A DNA stretch of 64,000 nucleotides from Halobacillus salinus (GCF_004684905.1 NZ_SRJC01000001.1:1488001-1552000), one strand, 5' to 3'; positions 1 to 7,910 are shown, counted from the stretch's first letter. A program made the numbers and translations. The notes: generated by a model from the letters alone, not told the origin.

Positions 1-99
1 AAGACCTTAGTATCCTCAGGGACCATGAGTTCTAAAGAATTTGTAAATCAGTCTGTTACATTTTTTATGGGAGCGATTAATAATAAAGGAGAATTTTGA
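1..99 (+). CDS. C-terminal 32 residues of an unidentified protein (cut by window start)
   Basis: An open frame runs from base 1 to a TGA at 97-99 and ends in ...NNKGEF. The next gene starts one base later, and its ribosome binding site AAAGGAG lies inside this frame, so the two are probably co-transcribed and translationally coupled. The visible tail is too short to name a family. It contains an in-frame ATG at 25, so a very short independent ORF cannot be fully excluded, but a truncated longer gene is more likely. Confidence 0.5.
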   Translation, partial: KTLVSSGTMSSKEFVNQSVTFFMGAINNKGEF

Positions 100-100
100 G

Positions 101-700
101 ATGAACTATAGCGAATTGAGAACTAAAGAATTTGGAGAAGTGTTTTCTGAAAATGAGTACTATAGCTTAAGGGAATCTTTGATACAGTCCTTTTTGTTTC
201 TTGACGAATCAAATAAAGTTGAGGCTAAAAACCTATTAATTAATATATTTGGACTTAGTGATGAAGAGCTTAACGAGAGATCTACAGCTTTTATACATCA
301 TAATTCAAATAAATCTCTCCTTTTAAGTACAATAAAAACCGCAGAAGATTGGGTCGAAAACTCAAATAATAAAGATATACCCGGCTTACTCAATTTAACT
401 CATTCAGACATCGAGATAATAGGACCGAAAGGTTCTATTAGTGGAAGTCACCATTTAACTGATTGGATAGAGCGCGCCAACCTCCACCTTCATACCCTAA
501 GACGCTTTGCAAAAGGGCACAATATAGTTCTCGAACAGCAGGGTACTTGGTATGATGAAAAAGGGCAACAAAAAGGGCATAATATCGTCTTTACCTACAT
601 GAGAGTTATTGAAGGTAAAGTTGCTTTCTTAGGAAGATACGACAATAAAGTTGAAGCTTTTCAAGTTAGTGAGTTAAATAAGGGAAACCTGATTGAATAA
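101..700 (+). CDS. Hypothetical protein with NTF2/SnoaL-like C-terminal half
   Basis: A 199-residue soluble protein with no signal peptide or membrane segment. The first 75 residues are helical and charged. From about residue 80 the pattern (helix, then a glycine-rich strand with GPKGSISG, then GTWYDEKGQ and a C-terminal strand) resembles NTF2/SnoaL-like domains used by small binding proteins and isomerases, but I see no diagnostic catalytic motif and assign no reaction. The start follows AAAGGAG at 86-92 with 8 nt spacing. It sits one base behind an incomplete gene, and a terminator follows at once. Codon use is AT-richer than most of the window, as is the next gene, which hints at acquired DNA at this edge. 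Confidence 0.7.
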   Translation: MNYSELRTKEFGEVFSENEYYSLRESLIQSFLFLDESNKVEAKNLLINIFGLSDEELNERSTAFIHHNSNKSLLLSTIKTAEDWVENSNNKDIPGLLNLTHSDIEIIGPKGSISGSHHLTDWIERANLHLHTLRRFAKGHNIVLEQQGTWYDEKGQQKGHNIVFTYMRVIEGKVAFLGRYDNKVEAFQVSELNKGNLIE

Positions 701-703
701 AAC

Positions 704-730
704 AAAGAGGCTCATACAAAGAGCCTCTTT
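704..730 (+). terminator. Rho-independent terminator
   Basis: A 10-bp perfect stem (AAAGAGGCTC with GAGCCTCTTT) and a 7-nt loop, followed by a T-rich tract. It begins just after the stop codon of the NTF2-like gene and closes the left-edge operon. Confidence 0.85.
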
Positions 731-776
731 ATTTTAGAGTGGCCCCCGTTTACGGAAGAATCCATATCGAGATAAT

Positions 777-1322
777 TTATTTAGTTCTCCACTCCTCTTG
801 AAGCAAACCATAAACCACCCTGTCGTGATACTCATCATTTAAATACTCATAATTACGTATAGTCCCTTCCTCAGTAAACCCTAACCTTTCGGGTATTGCC
901 CTACTTTTAAGGTTCTTACTAGCGACGTTGATTTCAACCTTTCTTAATTCTAAATCATAGAATGAATGCTCAATTAATCTCTCTACCGATTTAGTTGCTA
1001 ATCCTTTTCCTAGGTAGTTATCTCCTAACCAATAGCCTATTTCTGTCTTCTTTGCATCCCAATCTATGTACAAAAAACCAATTGAACCTGCAAGTCTTCC
1101 TTTATGCCAAATGCCAGCCCAATAACCATTATTAGAAGCAAAACGTTTCAGTGACTTCTCAATAAATGTAGTAGAATCCTTTACCTCTTTTGTTCTTTCG
1201 GGAAAGGTTAACCATTCACTAATACTACTTCGATTCTCATCAATCACTTCATATAGCTCACTTGCATGTCTTGGTTCTAAGATGGAAAGATGAATATCTG
1301 TGTCGATAAATGCTTTATACAC
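777..1322 (-). CDS. GNAT N-acetyltransferase, RimJ/RimL-like
   Basis: A 181-residue member of the acetyltransferase_3 (RimJ/RimL/YdaF) branch of GNAT enzymes, which move an acetyl group from acetyl-CoA to an amine, often the N-terminus of a ribosomal protein. Visible signatures are IGYWLGDNYLGKGLATKSV (acetyl-CoA binding loop, Q/RxxGxG type) near residue 105 and the C-terminal ERLGFTEEG typical of the family. The start chosen is GTG at 1322, because AGGAGG lies 7 nt upstream; a longer ATG start at 1340 would overlap that site. The gene stands alone, has its own promoter at 1356-1384, and is bordered by inverted copies of TCGAGATAATT. The substrate cannot be told from sequence. Confidence 0.85.
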   Translation of the reverse strand: MYKAFIDTDIHLSILEPRHASELYEVIDENRSSISEWLTFPERTKEVKDSTTFIEKSLKRFASNNGYWAGIWHKGRLAGSIGFLYIDWDAKKTEIGYWLGDNYLGKGLATKSVERLIEHSFYDLELRKVEINVASKNLKSRAIPERLGFTEEGTIRNYEYLNDEYHDRVVYGLLQEEWRTK

Positions 1323-1355
1323 TTCTTTTCCTCCTATCATATTTCTTTAATTCCA

Positions 1356-1384
1356 ATTATTTCAAAACCACTTTATTTACTCAA
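1356..1384 (-). promoter_or_regulatory. Sigma-A promoter of the GNAT gene
   Basis: On the minus strand TTGAGT (1379-1384) and AATAAT (1356-1361) are separated by exactly 17 nt, with a TG dinucleotide just before the -10 (extended -10). It lies 34 nt ahead of the chosen GTG start. Confidence 0.55.
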
Positions 1385-1406
1385 CCTTTTTTACAAATTA
1401 AACATG

Positions 1407-1470
1407 AATTATCTCGAAACTGAGTCTTCAACAATCCTGCCCGATTATTAAAAACTATGTTTCGAGATAA
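1407..1470. repeat. Inverted repeat TTATCTCGAAAC / GTTTCGAGATAA, with a further copy at 767-777
   Basis: TTATCTCGAAAC at 1409-1420 is perfectly repeated in inverted orientation at 1459-1470. An 11-bp copy, TCGAGATAATT, lies at 767-777 at the far side of the GNAT gene, inverted relative to AATTATCTCGA at 1407-1417. Seen directly: three copies surrounding one gene. Inferred: these may be remnants of the ends of a small mobile element or an acquired segment; no transposase is present. Confidence 0.5.
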
Positions 1471-1473
1471 CCT

Positions 1474-1525
1474 AAGAAACCAGCAATGCTTTCCTCGATT
1501 AAGAGTTGAGCATTACTGGTTTCTT
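1474..1525. terminator. Hairpin, possible terminator
   Basis: AAGAAACCAGCAATGCT and AGCATTACTGGTTTCTT form a 17-bp stem with a single mismatch around an 18-nt loop. The T-rich tract on the plus-strand side is weak (TTGTTGTT), so it may be a terminator or part of the repeat-rich remnant. Confidence 0.4.
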
Positions 1526-1634
1526 GTTGTTAAAACACACTAGAAAAATCACAGAAGTTCCTCTTGAATGAACAATGCGATCCTAATAACGAATTTCCTT
1601 TGATCTGTAGCTTAGTTGACAATCATCGTAACCG

Positions 1635-2003
1635 TTAAATCCACTCCAGCATTTCCATACGGTTTCCGAATGGATCCTGTACATAAATACGGTTCGCTCC
1701 AGGTAAATTATCATCCACTACAAAAGGATACTCTTTATCTGTCAAGTGAGTTTTTAAAGCTTCTATTTCACGAACTTGGAATGCAGGGTGAGCTTTTTTT
1801 GCTGGGGAAAAGGGTTCTTCGATGCCGATATGTATTTGATAATTCCCTAACTGAAACCAGACGCCCCCGCGCTTTTTCAGATTCTCCGGCTTCTCGATTT
1901 CCGTAAGACCCAAGATTCCATTGAAAAAGGTACGTGCTTCTTCTTCCGATCCTGCTGGTGCTGCCAGCTGAATGTGATCGATTCGTTCGAATTGATAGGC
2001 CAT
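1635..2003 (-). CDS. VOC-family (glyoxalase/dioxygenase-like) protein
   Basis: A single vicinal-oxygen-chelate domain protein of 122 residues with paired beta-alpha-beta-beta-beta modules. It begins with DHIQLAAPAG and ends with ANRIYVQDPFGNRMEMLEW, the usual last strand carrying a metal-binding Glu. Candidate metal ligands are His10, His58 and the terminal Glu. VOC proteins of this size act as small lyases, thiol transferases or antibiotic-binding proteins; substrate specificity cannot be read here. The start follows GAGGAAGGA closely. The gene stands alone, separated from the upstream c-di-GMP gene by a terminator. Confidence 0.85.
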   Translation of the reverse strand: MAYQFERIDHIQLAAPAGSEEEARTFFNGILGLTEIEKPENLKKRGGVWFQLGNYQIHIGIEEPFSPAKKAHPAFQVREIEALKTHLTDKEYPFVVDDNLPGANRIYVQDPFGNRMEMLEWI

Positions 2004-2094
2004 ATTCCTTCCTCTCCCTTCCTCTTCTACAATACTATTCTAGCAAATTATGGTACAAAACTTCAGCTATTTGCTTAGCTTGTTCCGATGACGC

Positions 2095-2125
2095 CAAAAA
2101 AGGAAGCCTAGTAGAGCTTCCCTTT
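2095..2125 (-). terminator. Rho-independent terminator of the MHYT-GGDEF-EAL gene
   Basis: On the minus strand GGAAGC and GCTTCC (2102-2107 with 2116-2121) pair across an 8-nt loop and are followed by six T. The stem can be extended by A-T pairs on both sides. Confidence 0.8.
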
Positions 2126-2131
2126 TGTTAC

Positions 2132-4564
2132 CTATGTGATCGTCCACCCTCGCTTTTTATGAAGCAGTCCCTCTATTTCCTCTTTAGGGATGGGCGCACT
2201 GTATAAATACCCTTGATACTGATGACACTTCTGCCCCAGTAGGTATTGCAGCTGCCCGTCTGTCTCGACTCCTTCTGCGATCACATTCAAGTTCAGCTTG
2301 AGCGCCATGTGAATGATCGTATCTACGACAGCTTGGTCCTTCTCACTCTCCAATACGGTCTGAGTGAAGGACTTGTCGATTTTCAACGTGTCGAGCGGGA
2401 ATTCCTTCAAATAGCTGAGCGAAGAATAACCAGTACCAAAATCGTCTAACGATAAACGTACTCCCATAGCTTTTAATTGGTGCATAAACGGAATTGCGAT
2501 ATCAGGGTTTTGAATGACACTTTCCGTTAATTCGAGGTCTAAATGCTCAGGATTTATCCCCGTATCTTTTATCACCTTTACCACCATCTGCGGGAAGTCA
2601 GGTTCTTGGAATTGGACCGCAGATATATTGACGGAAATATGTTTGAGTGAATGGCCTTGTTCCGTCCACACAAGAAATTGACGACAAGATTCGCTCAAGA
2701 TCCATTCTCCGATCGGAATGATAAGTTTCGTTTCTTCCGCCAAAGGTATGAAATCTAGTGGTGGGATGAGACCGAGTTCCGGATGGTTCCAACGCACAAG
2801 CGCCTCGAAACTGTTCACATTCCCTGTCGTTACGTCCACTTGTGGCTGATAGTATATTTCGATTTCTTCTCGTTCCACCGCTTTACGAAGACCGGTTTCA
2901 AGCATCATTTTTCTCGATATGGCGTCGTTGATTTCTGTCGTAAAAAATTGATAGTGGCCACCACCGTTCATTTTTGCTTGATACATAGCTGTGTCTGCGT
3001 GTTTGATCAATGCTTCAGCCGTCTGTCCGTCTTCAGGATATAAACTAATACCAATAGAGAAGGTGATAAAGAGTTCCAATTCCTCTATTGCTATCGGAGC
3101 CTTGATTGTTTCGATGAGCTGCTCCGCTAATCGGCCGGCATGGTAAGAACTCGTATCCCCTAGCACCATGACGAATTCATCCCCACTTTGTCTAGCGATG
3201 AAAGGGGACGATTCAACATTAGACTGAAGGCGTTTCGTAACCTCAATCAAAACGGAATCTCCCAAACGATGGCCGTAAACATCATTGATCTGTTTGAAGC
3301 GATCCAAATCGAAAAAGAGTACCGCGATGCAGCACTTTTCATCTACCTTCTCCAGTAAGGAACCAATATGCTCATTCAACATTCTTCGATTTGGGAGCTT
3401 CGTCAATTCGTCTTTATATACAAGTTCTTCTATCCGCTCCTGGTTTTGAATTCGCTCTGAGATATCACGGATCATTCCAGTGAAAAATACCTCTTCTCTG
3501 TACATGGTCGTGGAGAGAGACAGTTCAATAGGAAATATACGTCCACTTTCATGCTGCCCTTCCAGTTCTACTGTCTGCCCGATCACACGCTTCTGTTTTG
3601 TTTCCATGTAGCGAGCTACCCCGCCATCATGGGCTTTCCGGTATTTATCAGGCATAATCATCGTCAACGGCTGACCAACCACTTTGTCTTTATTAAAACC
3701 GAACATTCTTGCAGCTCCACTATTCCACGAATAAATCGTTCCATCCTGCGCCATCGTGATGACGGCATCATTGGCAGATTCAATGATGGACTGATACATG
3801 TTGTCCATAAATTGCAGTTGTTCTGTCTGATGTTCCATCTTGGAATCAAAGCGGACCAAGAGAGTAAACAATCCGATTAACAGTAAGATACCTAGCGTTA
3901 CCGTATAACCGAGTGTTTCCGAATAGATAGCCATAGTAGCGACCACTTTGGACTCATCATGAAAGAATGTAGCAGCTTCCATTCCTGTGTAGTGCATCCC
4001 GCAAATCGCAACACCTAACACAACCGCCGCTCCCCAGCTGTAGCGTGAAAACTTCGAAGGCTGATCCGAAAATGCACGGAACACGATTAAGGCAACGAAC
4101 GACGCCGAATAGGCAATCACAACAGATAAAGCAACAATCCAGGGATCATACACGATGGAAGCCGGCATACGCATCGCTTCCATTCCCACATAGTGCATCG
4201 TGATGATTCCTGTACCAATAAAAAAAGAACCTATCAGTAATCGAATAAGATTACTATTTTTCTGACTGATTATATAAAAGGCTAAGAAACTAGCCAACGC
4301 AGATGATAATATGCTAATCGTAAGTAAGACCATATCATATGTAACCGTCATATCCATTTCATAGGCAAGCATCGCAACGAAATGCATCGACCAAATACCG
4401 CCGCCAAGCATCGTTCCGCCAGCTACAATCCACTTCCAACGATGCCAGCCAACAGCTCTCCTGAGCCTTTCAACCATTCGAAGCGAAGCAAACGAAGCTG
4501 CTATCGCAATCAGTATCGACAGTACGACAAACCAAACATGATAATGACCAACCATTTCCTCCAA
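2132..4564 (-). CDS. Membrane MHYT-PAS-GGDEF-EAL protein (c-di-GMP turnover)
   Basis: About 810 residues. An N-terminal seven-helix MHYT sensor (about 8-240) has three repeats, MHFVAM, MHYVGM and MHYTGM, thought to bind a metal and sense a diatomic gas. A PAS domain follows (about 255-370), then a cyclase domain (about 375-545) and a phosphodiesterase domain (about 555-805). The cyclase motif is SGDEF rather than GGDEF, and no RxxD inhibitory site is visible before it, so cyclase activity is uncertain. The EAL domain keeps EALVRW, ELTES, DDFGTGYSS and the later Lys and Glu residues, so phosphodiesterase activity is likely. The domain order matches B. subtilis YkoW/DgcW. The start is uncertain: TTG at 4564 has the best spacing from AGGGGG; TTG at 4570 and an ATG further in are alternatives. 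Confidence 0.9.
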   Translation of the reverse strand: MEEMVGHYHVWFVVLSILIAIAASFASLRMVERLRRAVGWHRWKWIVAGGTMLGGGIWSMHFVAMLAYEMDMTVTYDMVLLTISILSSALASFLAFYIISQKNSNLIRLLIGSFFIGTGIITMHYVGMEAMRMPASIVYDPWIVALSVVIAYSASFVALIVFRAFSDQPSKFSRYSWGAAVVLGVAICGMHYTGMEAATFFHDESKVVATMAIYSETLGYTVTLGILLLIGLFTLLVRFDSKMEHQTEQLQFMDNMYQSIIESANDAVITMAQDGTIYSWNSGAARMFGFNKDKVVGQPLTMIMPDKYRKAHDGGVARYMETKQKRVIGQTVELEGQHESGRIFPIELSLSTTMYREEVFFTGMIRDISERIQNQERIEELVYKDELTKLPNRRMLNEHIGSLLEKVDEKCCIAVLFFDLDRFKQINDVYGHRLGDSVLIEVTKRLQSNVESSPFIARQSGDEFVMVLGDTSSYHAGRLAEQLIETIKAPIAIEELELFITFSIGISLYPEDGQTAEALIKHADTAMYQAKMNGGGHYQFFTTEINDAISRKMMLETGLRKAVEREEIEIYYQPQVDVTTGNVNSFEALVRWNHPELGLIPPLDFIPLAEETKLIIPIGEWILSESCRQFLVWTEQGHSLKHISVNISAVQFQEPDFPQMVVKVIKDTGINPEHLDLELTESVIQNPDIAIPFMHQLKAMGVRLSLDDFGTGYSSLSYLKEFPLDTLKIDKSFTQTVLESEKDQAVVDTIIHMALKLNLNVIAEGVETDGQLQYLLGQKCHQYQGYLYSAPIPKEEIEGLLHKKRGWTIT

Positions 4565-4639
4565 ACCCAATTCCCCCTAACCAATACAGCGAAAAACACA
4601 CTTTACCTTATTATCGGGAGAAAACGTGAAATGTGAAAT

Positions 4640-4682
4640 GGGGACAGGGGCATCGTCCCGGTGGGACGATGCCCCTGTCCCC
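4640..4682. repeat. Perfect 20-bp palindrome with 3-nt loop (REP-like element)
   Basis: The arms at 4640-4659 and 4663-4682 are exact reverse complements (GGGGACAGGGGCATCGTCCC on the left) around GGT. There is no T-tract on either side, unlike the terminators nearby. It lies between the ferritin stop codon and the start region of the MHYT gene. GC-rich GGGGACAGG-type palindromes of this kind occur as dispersed repeats in several Bacillaceae genomes (general knowledge, not checked). Confidence 0.75.
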
Positions 4683-4686
4683 AACT

Positions 4687-5178
4687 TCAACCAGCAGCTT
4701 GCCTCTGGCCAAGTTCTTGATCGATCAAAAGGGTTGCGGAGGCATCATTTCCAGCTAAAGTCAACCGATCTATTATCGTTTGAGCTTGAGCTTCTTCATC
4801 AATCTGCTCACGAAGGAAATCTTGAATAATCACGCCTCCTTGAGGATCAACCTGATTGACATATGAGTATGCCTGCCTGTAAGCATTCGTCACATATTGC
4901 TCATGCTCCAGCACTTGCTGGAAAGTCTCGAGCGGAGTTCCAAAATCCGTCGGCTGTGCTGGCACACTGCTCAGCTCGACTACCCCGTTTTTGTCTGTCA
5001 CATACTTAATAAGCGTTAATAAATGTCCTCTCTCCTCATCCGACTGCAACCTCAGCCAATTCGCCATTCCGGTGAAATTCTTTCGGTCTAAATAAGCAGA
5101 CATAGCTAAATACAACGTCGTAGAGACTTGTTCGATGTGTATCAGTTGATTAAATACCTTCTGCAGATTCTCATCCAT
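4687..5178 (-). CDS. Non-haem ferritin
   Basis: A 163-residue four-helix-bundle ferritin that oxidises Fe2+ and stores iron in a 24-subunit shell in the cytoplasm. Ferroxidase-site residues are visible: the helix A Glu in HIEQVSTTLYL, the helix B ExxH in SDEERGHLL, and Glu residues in EHEQYVTNAY and REQIDEEAQAQ. The ATG at 5178 is chosen because it has AGGTGA 7 nt upstream and gives a typical ferritin N-terminus; a frame extending up to 5298 would add 40 non-ferritin residues. It is monocistronic. I see no clear Fur or PerR box in the short upstream region. Confidence 0.92.
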   Translation of the reverse strand: MDENLQKVFNQLIHIEQVSTTLYLAMSAYLDRKNFTGMANWLRLQSDEERGHLLTLIKYVTDKNGVVELSSVPAQPTDFGTPLETFQQVLEHEQYVTNAYRQAYSYVNQVDPQGGVIIQDFLREQIDEEAQAQTIIDRLTLAGNDASATLLIDQELGQRQAAG

Positions 5179-5260
5179 TGTTATCACCTCACCCCATTTG
5201 TATGACCCTCTTATAAATTTGATGCTCCTATCAGTCGTAACCTGAACTTTTTTCCAAAAC

Positions 5261-5288
5261 AAAAAAGGCGGCACCTCATGGCCCGCCT
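5261..5288 (-). terminator. Rho-independent terminator of the methyltransferase-SDR operon
   Basis: On the minus strand AGGCGG (5283-5288) pairs with CCGCCT (5266-5271), followed by a run of T. It lies 20 nt after the SDR stop codon. Confidence 0.75.
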
Positions 5289-5309
5289 CAGACAGCATTC
5301 AATACCTTT

Positions 5310-6056
5310 CTATACTCCAAACGTCTTCCCACCATTGACCGAGATATTCTGACCAGTCACAAAGCCTCCCTCATCCCTGCATAAGAAGGCAACCTGTGCG
5401 GCAATATCCTCCGGTTTTCCGAGACGTTTAAGCGGAACTCCACTCACGTAACCTTGTGCGCTTTCTTCTGTCACCTCTCCATGACGCTCGACTGGAATAA
5501 AACCAGGATGAACCGCATTGACCGTGATTCCAAACGCTCCAAGCTCATTAGCCCACGACCTTGTCATCCCGACGACAGCGGATTTCGCCGTTACGTAATT
5601 GGAGAATTCTGCATTCCCTAAGCCGACCACTTCGCTTCCAATGTTAATGATCCGCCCCCAATGATTATGCTTCATTCCACCCATTACTCGCTTCGTCAAT
5701 AATAGAGGAGCCTTCACAGAGAAATGAAGTTGATCTAAATAATCCTCCCACGAAACCTCATCTAAAGAGAGCTCAGGCTGCGGGCCAGTTGCATTATTGA
5801 CAACGATATCAACGGATTGCCCAAACACTCTCTCCGCTTCACCAACGACACGATCCGCCCCTTCTTCTGTTGTGACATCTCCTTGAATCGCCACCGCTTC
5901 CCCACCGTCACGTTCAATTTCAGCAACCACTTTCTCCGCTTTCTCTTGATTGGAATAATAGTTCACGACAACGCGAACCCCGTCACTCGAAAGTCGTCTC
6001 GAAACCGCCTTACCTAAACCTCTCGAGCTACCTGTCACAATCGCCACTCGCTTCAT
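5310..6056 (-). CDS. Short-chain dehydrogenase/reductase (FabG-like)
   Basis: A classical SDR of 248 residues, an NAD(P)H-dependent oxidoreductase with a Rossmann fold. The cofactor motif TGSSRGLG is at residues 8-15, NNAT near 87, and the catalytic YVTAK near 154, with Ser about 13 residues earlier in INIGSEVVG. The C-terminus GFVTGQNISVNGG is FabG-like, but fabG itself normally sits in the fatty acid cluster, so this is more likely a paralogue with an unknown substrate. Its ATG overlaps the stop of the upstream methyltransferase by 4 bp (ATGA), which implies translational coupling and perhaps a shared pathway. Confidence 0.88.
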   Translation of the reverse strand: MKRVAIVTGSSRGLGKAVSRRLSSDGVRVVVNYYSNQEKAEKVVAEIERDGGEAVAIQGDVTTEEGADRVVGEAERVFGQSVDIVVNNATGPQPELSLDEVSWEDYLDQLHFSVKAPLLLTKRVMGGMKHNHWGRIINIGSEVVGLGNAEFSNYVTAKSAVVGMTRSWANELGAFGITVNAVHPGFIPVERHGEVTEESAQGYVSGVPLKRLGKPEDIAAQVAFLCRDEGGFVTGQNISVNGGKTFGV

Positions 6057-6835
6057 ATTTTATCCCCCTTCTCCGCAATCCAAATCGTCCATCGATCCTT
6101 TTCCACCAATGGGCCGTCGTCTAGCTGTTGATCTATGTAATCGACTAAATACTGCAACTCATCATCATCCAGCTCATGCAGAATACTACGCCCAATCCTG
6201 CCACTCAAATCCTGACGCAATTCCTCTTTACCAGAATAAGTACGCCTCATCTCCCAAAGCGTAACCTCACGCACTCTGGATAATCCAGCATCATGTAAAG
6301 CACGAATCACTTGTTCACTCGTATAACGCCTTTGTTTCTCCACTTCCTTCAATAACGGAAAACACTCAAATATATGCCCCCGAAGATGCGTATCACTTCC
6401 CGGCAAGAAACAATCGTCAGGTGTACGATCCTGAACCAGTACTACTCCTCCCGGTTTCAACACCCTTTCCACTTCCGTGAAGCATTGCCCCAGATCATCC
6501 AAGTGGTGAACCAATGCCCTCTCCAACACCAAATCAAAAGAATTCTCCTCTAGCCCCGTTGAATACGCTTCACCTTTTTGGAAAAAGACTTGAGAGAGCT
6601 CCCGACACGTCTTTTCGCCATCTGAAAGACTGACCTCCGATTGGTCAATACCATAGACGACCCGAGACCCAAGCTCAGCAAGCGCCTTCGTATAGATGCC
6701 GCCTCCACATCCTATGTCTGCTGCTTTCTCTACCGGGAATGAGATGATTGAAGATACCGTCTCCCGCCAGCTTTGATCAGCAACGCGAGTTCGATAGCTT
6801 CCTTTATTACGCGGGTCGTGAAAATCCATTGCCAT
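6053..6835 (-). CDS. Class I SAM-dependent methyltransferase
   Basis: 260 residues with a type-11 methyltransferase fold. SAM-binding motif I is AADIGCGGGIYTKAL (about 37-51), motif II is YGIDQSE, and LVLERALVHHLDD with VLKPGGVVLVQD supply motifs post-II and III. Family members methylate small molecules such as quinones or biotin precursors; nothing here defines the acceptor. The start at 6835 has GGAGGG 6 nt upstream. It is the first gene of a two-gene operon with the SDR, and the 4-bp overlap between them supports coordinated synthesis. Confidence 0.88.
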   Translation of the reverse strand: MAMDFHDPRNKGSYRTRVADQSWRETVSSIISFPVEKAADIGCGGGIYTKALAELGSRVVYGIDQSEVSLSDGEKTCRELSQVFFQKGEAYSTGLEENSFDLVLERALVHHLDDLGQCFTEVERVLKPGGVVLVQDRTPDDCFLPGSDTHLRGHIFECFPLLKEVEKQRRYTSEQVIRALHDAGLSRVREVTLWEMRRTYSGKEELRQDLSGRIGRSILHELDDDELQYLVDYIDQQLDDGPLVEKDRWTIWIAEKGDKI

Positions 6836-6972
6836 TCCAATCCCTCCTTCCTAAGCATTGTGAACTTCTTTCATCACTTCAGGACGTTCTTAGATATTAG
6901 AATAACGCAAAAAGAAAAAATATTGAAACAATTACCATCCCAAAAACGTCCATATATAAGGAGGTGCAAAAG

Positions 6973-7434
6973 ATGAAAAAATGGATAGTCCCGCTTCTTT
7001 TGATTGTAGTCGCTGGATGTAGTAGTGAAACCAAGGCAAGTGATGCATCGACTCTAAACGATTCCAAAGTCGACCAATTAGCAGCATCACTGGAATATGA
7101 TGTGCAATTGCCAACTAAGTTCCCGTTTGATTTGGAAAGAGTAGATGCTGACATCGATTCAAATAATCAACAACTAAATATCCATATCAGTAATAAGAAA
7201 CATGGGGTAGTAGACGTATTTATCGTTGAAGGTCCCGTTACATATGAAGGGGCATCTTTCGAAGATGTAGTAACCGCAAAAGGGAATAACATTTCCCTTA
7301 GAACAAAAGAAACCAATCAAACAGCTCGTTGGGAATCCAAAGGCATCCATTATCAGGTGTCTTCCCTATCGTTCGAAGGCCAGACACAACTATCACAGGA
7401 TCAATTCCTCTCCATTGTTGATCACTTTGAATAA
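6973..7434 (+). CDS. Small secreted lipoprotein, function unknown
   Basis: 153 residues with a type II signal peptide: MKKWIVPLLLIVVAGC, Lys-Lys followed by a hydrophobic core and lipobox VAGC, so Cys16 should be acylated and the protein anchored outside the membrane. The mature part is strand-rich, acidic and about 135 residues long; I recognise no family. The ATG at 6973 is preferred over the in-frame GTG at 6964 because AAGGAGG ends at 6964, 8 nt before it, and overlaps the GTG. Monocistronic, closed by a strong terminator shared with the convergent gene. Confidence 0.85.
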   Translation: MKKWIVPLLLIVVAGCSSETKASDASTLNDSKVDQLAASLEYDVQLPTKFPFDLERVDADIDSNNQQLNIHISNKKHGVVDVFIVEGPVTYEGASFEDVVTAKGNNISLRTKETNQTARWESKGIHYQVSSLSFEGQTQLSQDQFLSIVDHFE

Positions 7435-7437
7435 TAG

Positions 7438-7474
7438 AAAGACCTAGGATGAAAGAGATTCATCCTAGGTCTTT
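7438..7474. terminator. Bidirectional terminator between convergent genes
   Basis: A 16-bp perfect stem, AAAGACCTAGGATGAA with its complement, and a 5-nt loop, followed by T on the plus strand and a T-rich stretch on the minus strand. It serves the lipoprotein gene and the convergent gene at 7478-7813. Confidence 0.85.
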
Positions 7475-7477
7475 TCT

Positions 7478-7813
7478 TTATATAACCTGTTCTTCTTCCA
7501 ATAGAATGCTGAAATCCAAATGACCCAAAGATATTTTGTTCAAGTGCCACCACCATTGTTCAGGCGGGATTTCTTGTTCGTCCGAAGCAGTAAAGTCATA
7601 TACTTTTTCTATTTGCTCTACAAACTCTTCCGATCTATCAATCAGACTCATGTCAAATGAGGATAAACGCAGGAAATCTTCTAGGTCTAGTTTATCCTGT
7701 TGACGGAATAGTTCCGTACGGTGTTGCAGTAATTGAAGGGCTAGCTCGGGATCTATATCTGTTACATTGAGTTGCTTGCCGTAATACATGACCAAATCAC
7801 GATTGGAATCCAT
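7478..7813 (-). CDS. Hypothetical acidic protein
   Basis: 111 residues, soluble, rich in Asp, Glu and Leu, with a helical N-terminal half and PPEQWWWHLNKI near the C-terminus. I do not recognise it. The ATG at 7813 is preferred because AGAGG lies 9 nt upstream; the ATG at 7822 would directly abut that sequence. It is transcribed alone from a region that also holds the divergent ZIP transporter promoter. Confidence 0.65.
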   Translation of the reverse strand: MDSNRDLVMYYGKQLNVTDIDPELALQLLQHRTELFRQQDKLDLEDFLRLSSFDMSLIDRSEEFVEQIEKVYDFTASDEQEIPPEQWWWHLNKISLGHLDFSILLEEEQVI

Positions 7814-7910
7814 CTGCAACATCCTCTCTCTTCCCTCTTCTTCACATTATAGCTCTCTTGTGCACAGACTTCCTTCTTTAATCGGTTCAATTGCGGTAAA
7901 AACAGGAATT

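Larger units (their letters stand above)
1323..1634. other. Intergenic region without a recognisable gene
   Basis: No credible coding frame is seen on either strand. It holds the GNAT promoter, a 12-bp inverted repeat (1409-1420 with 1459-1470) and a hairpin at 1474-1525. The stretch 1526-1634 shows nothing I can name. Confidence 0.6.

Noticed and set aside
1616-2206. Plus-strand frames opposite the VOC gene
   Set aside because: Antisense to a complete VOC domain, and the second crosses a terminator.
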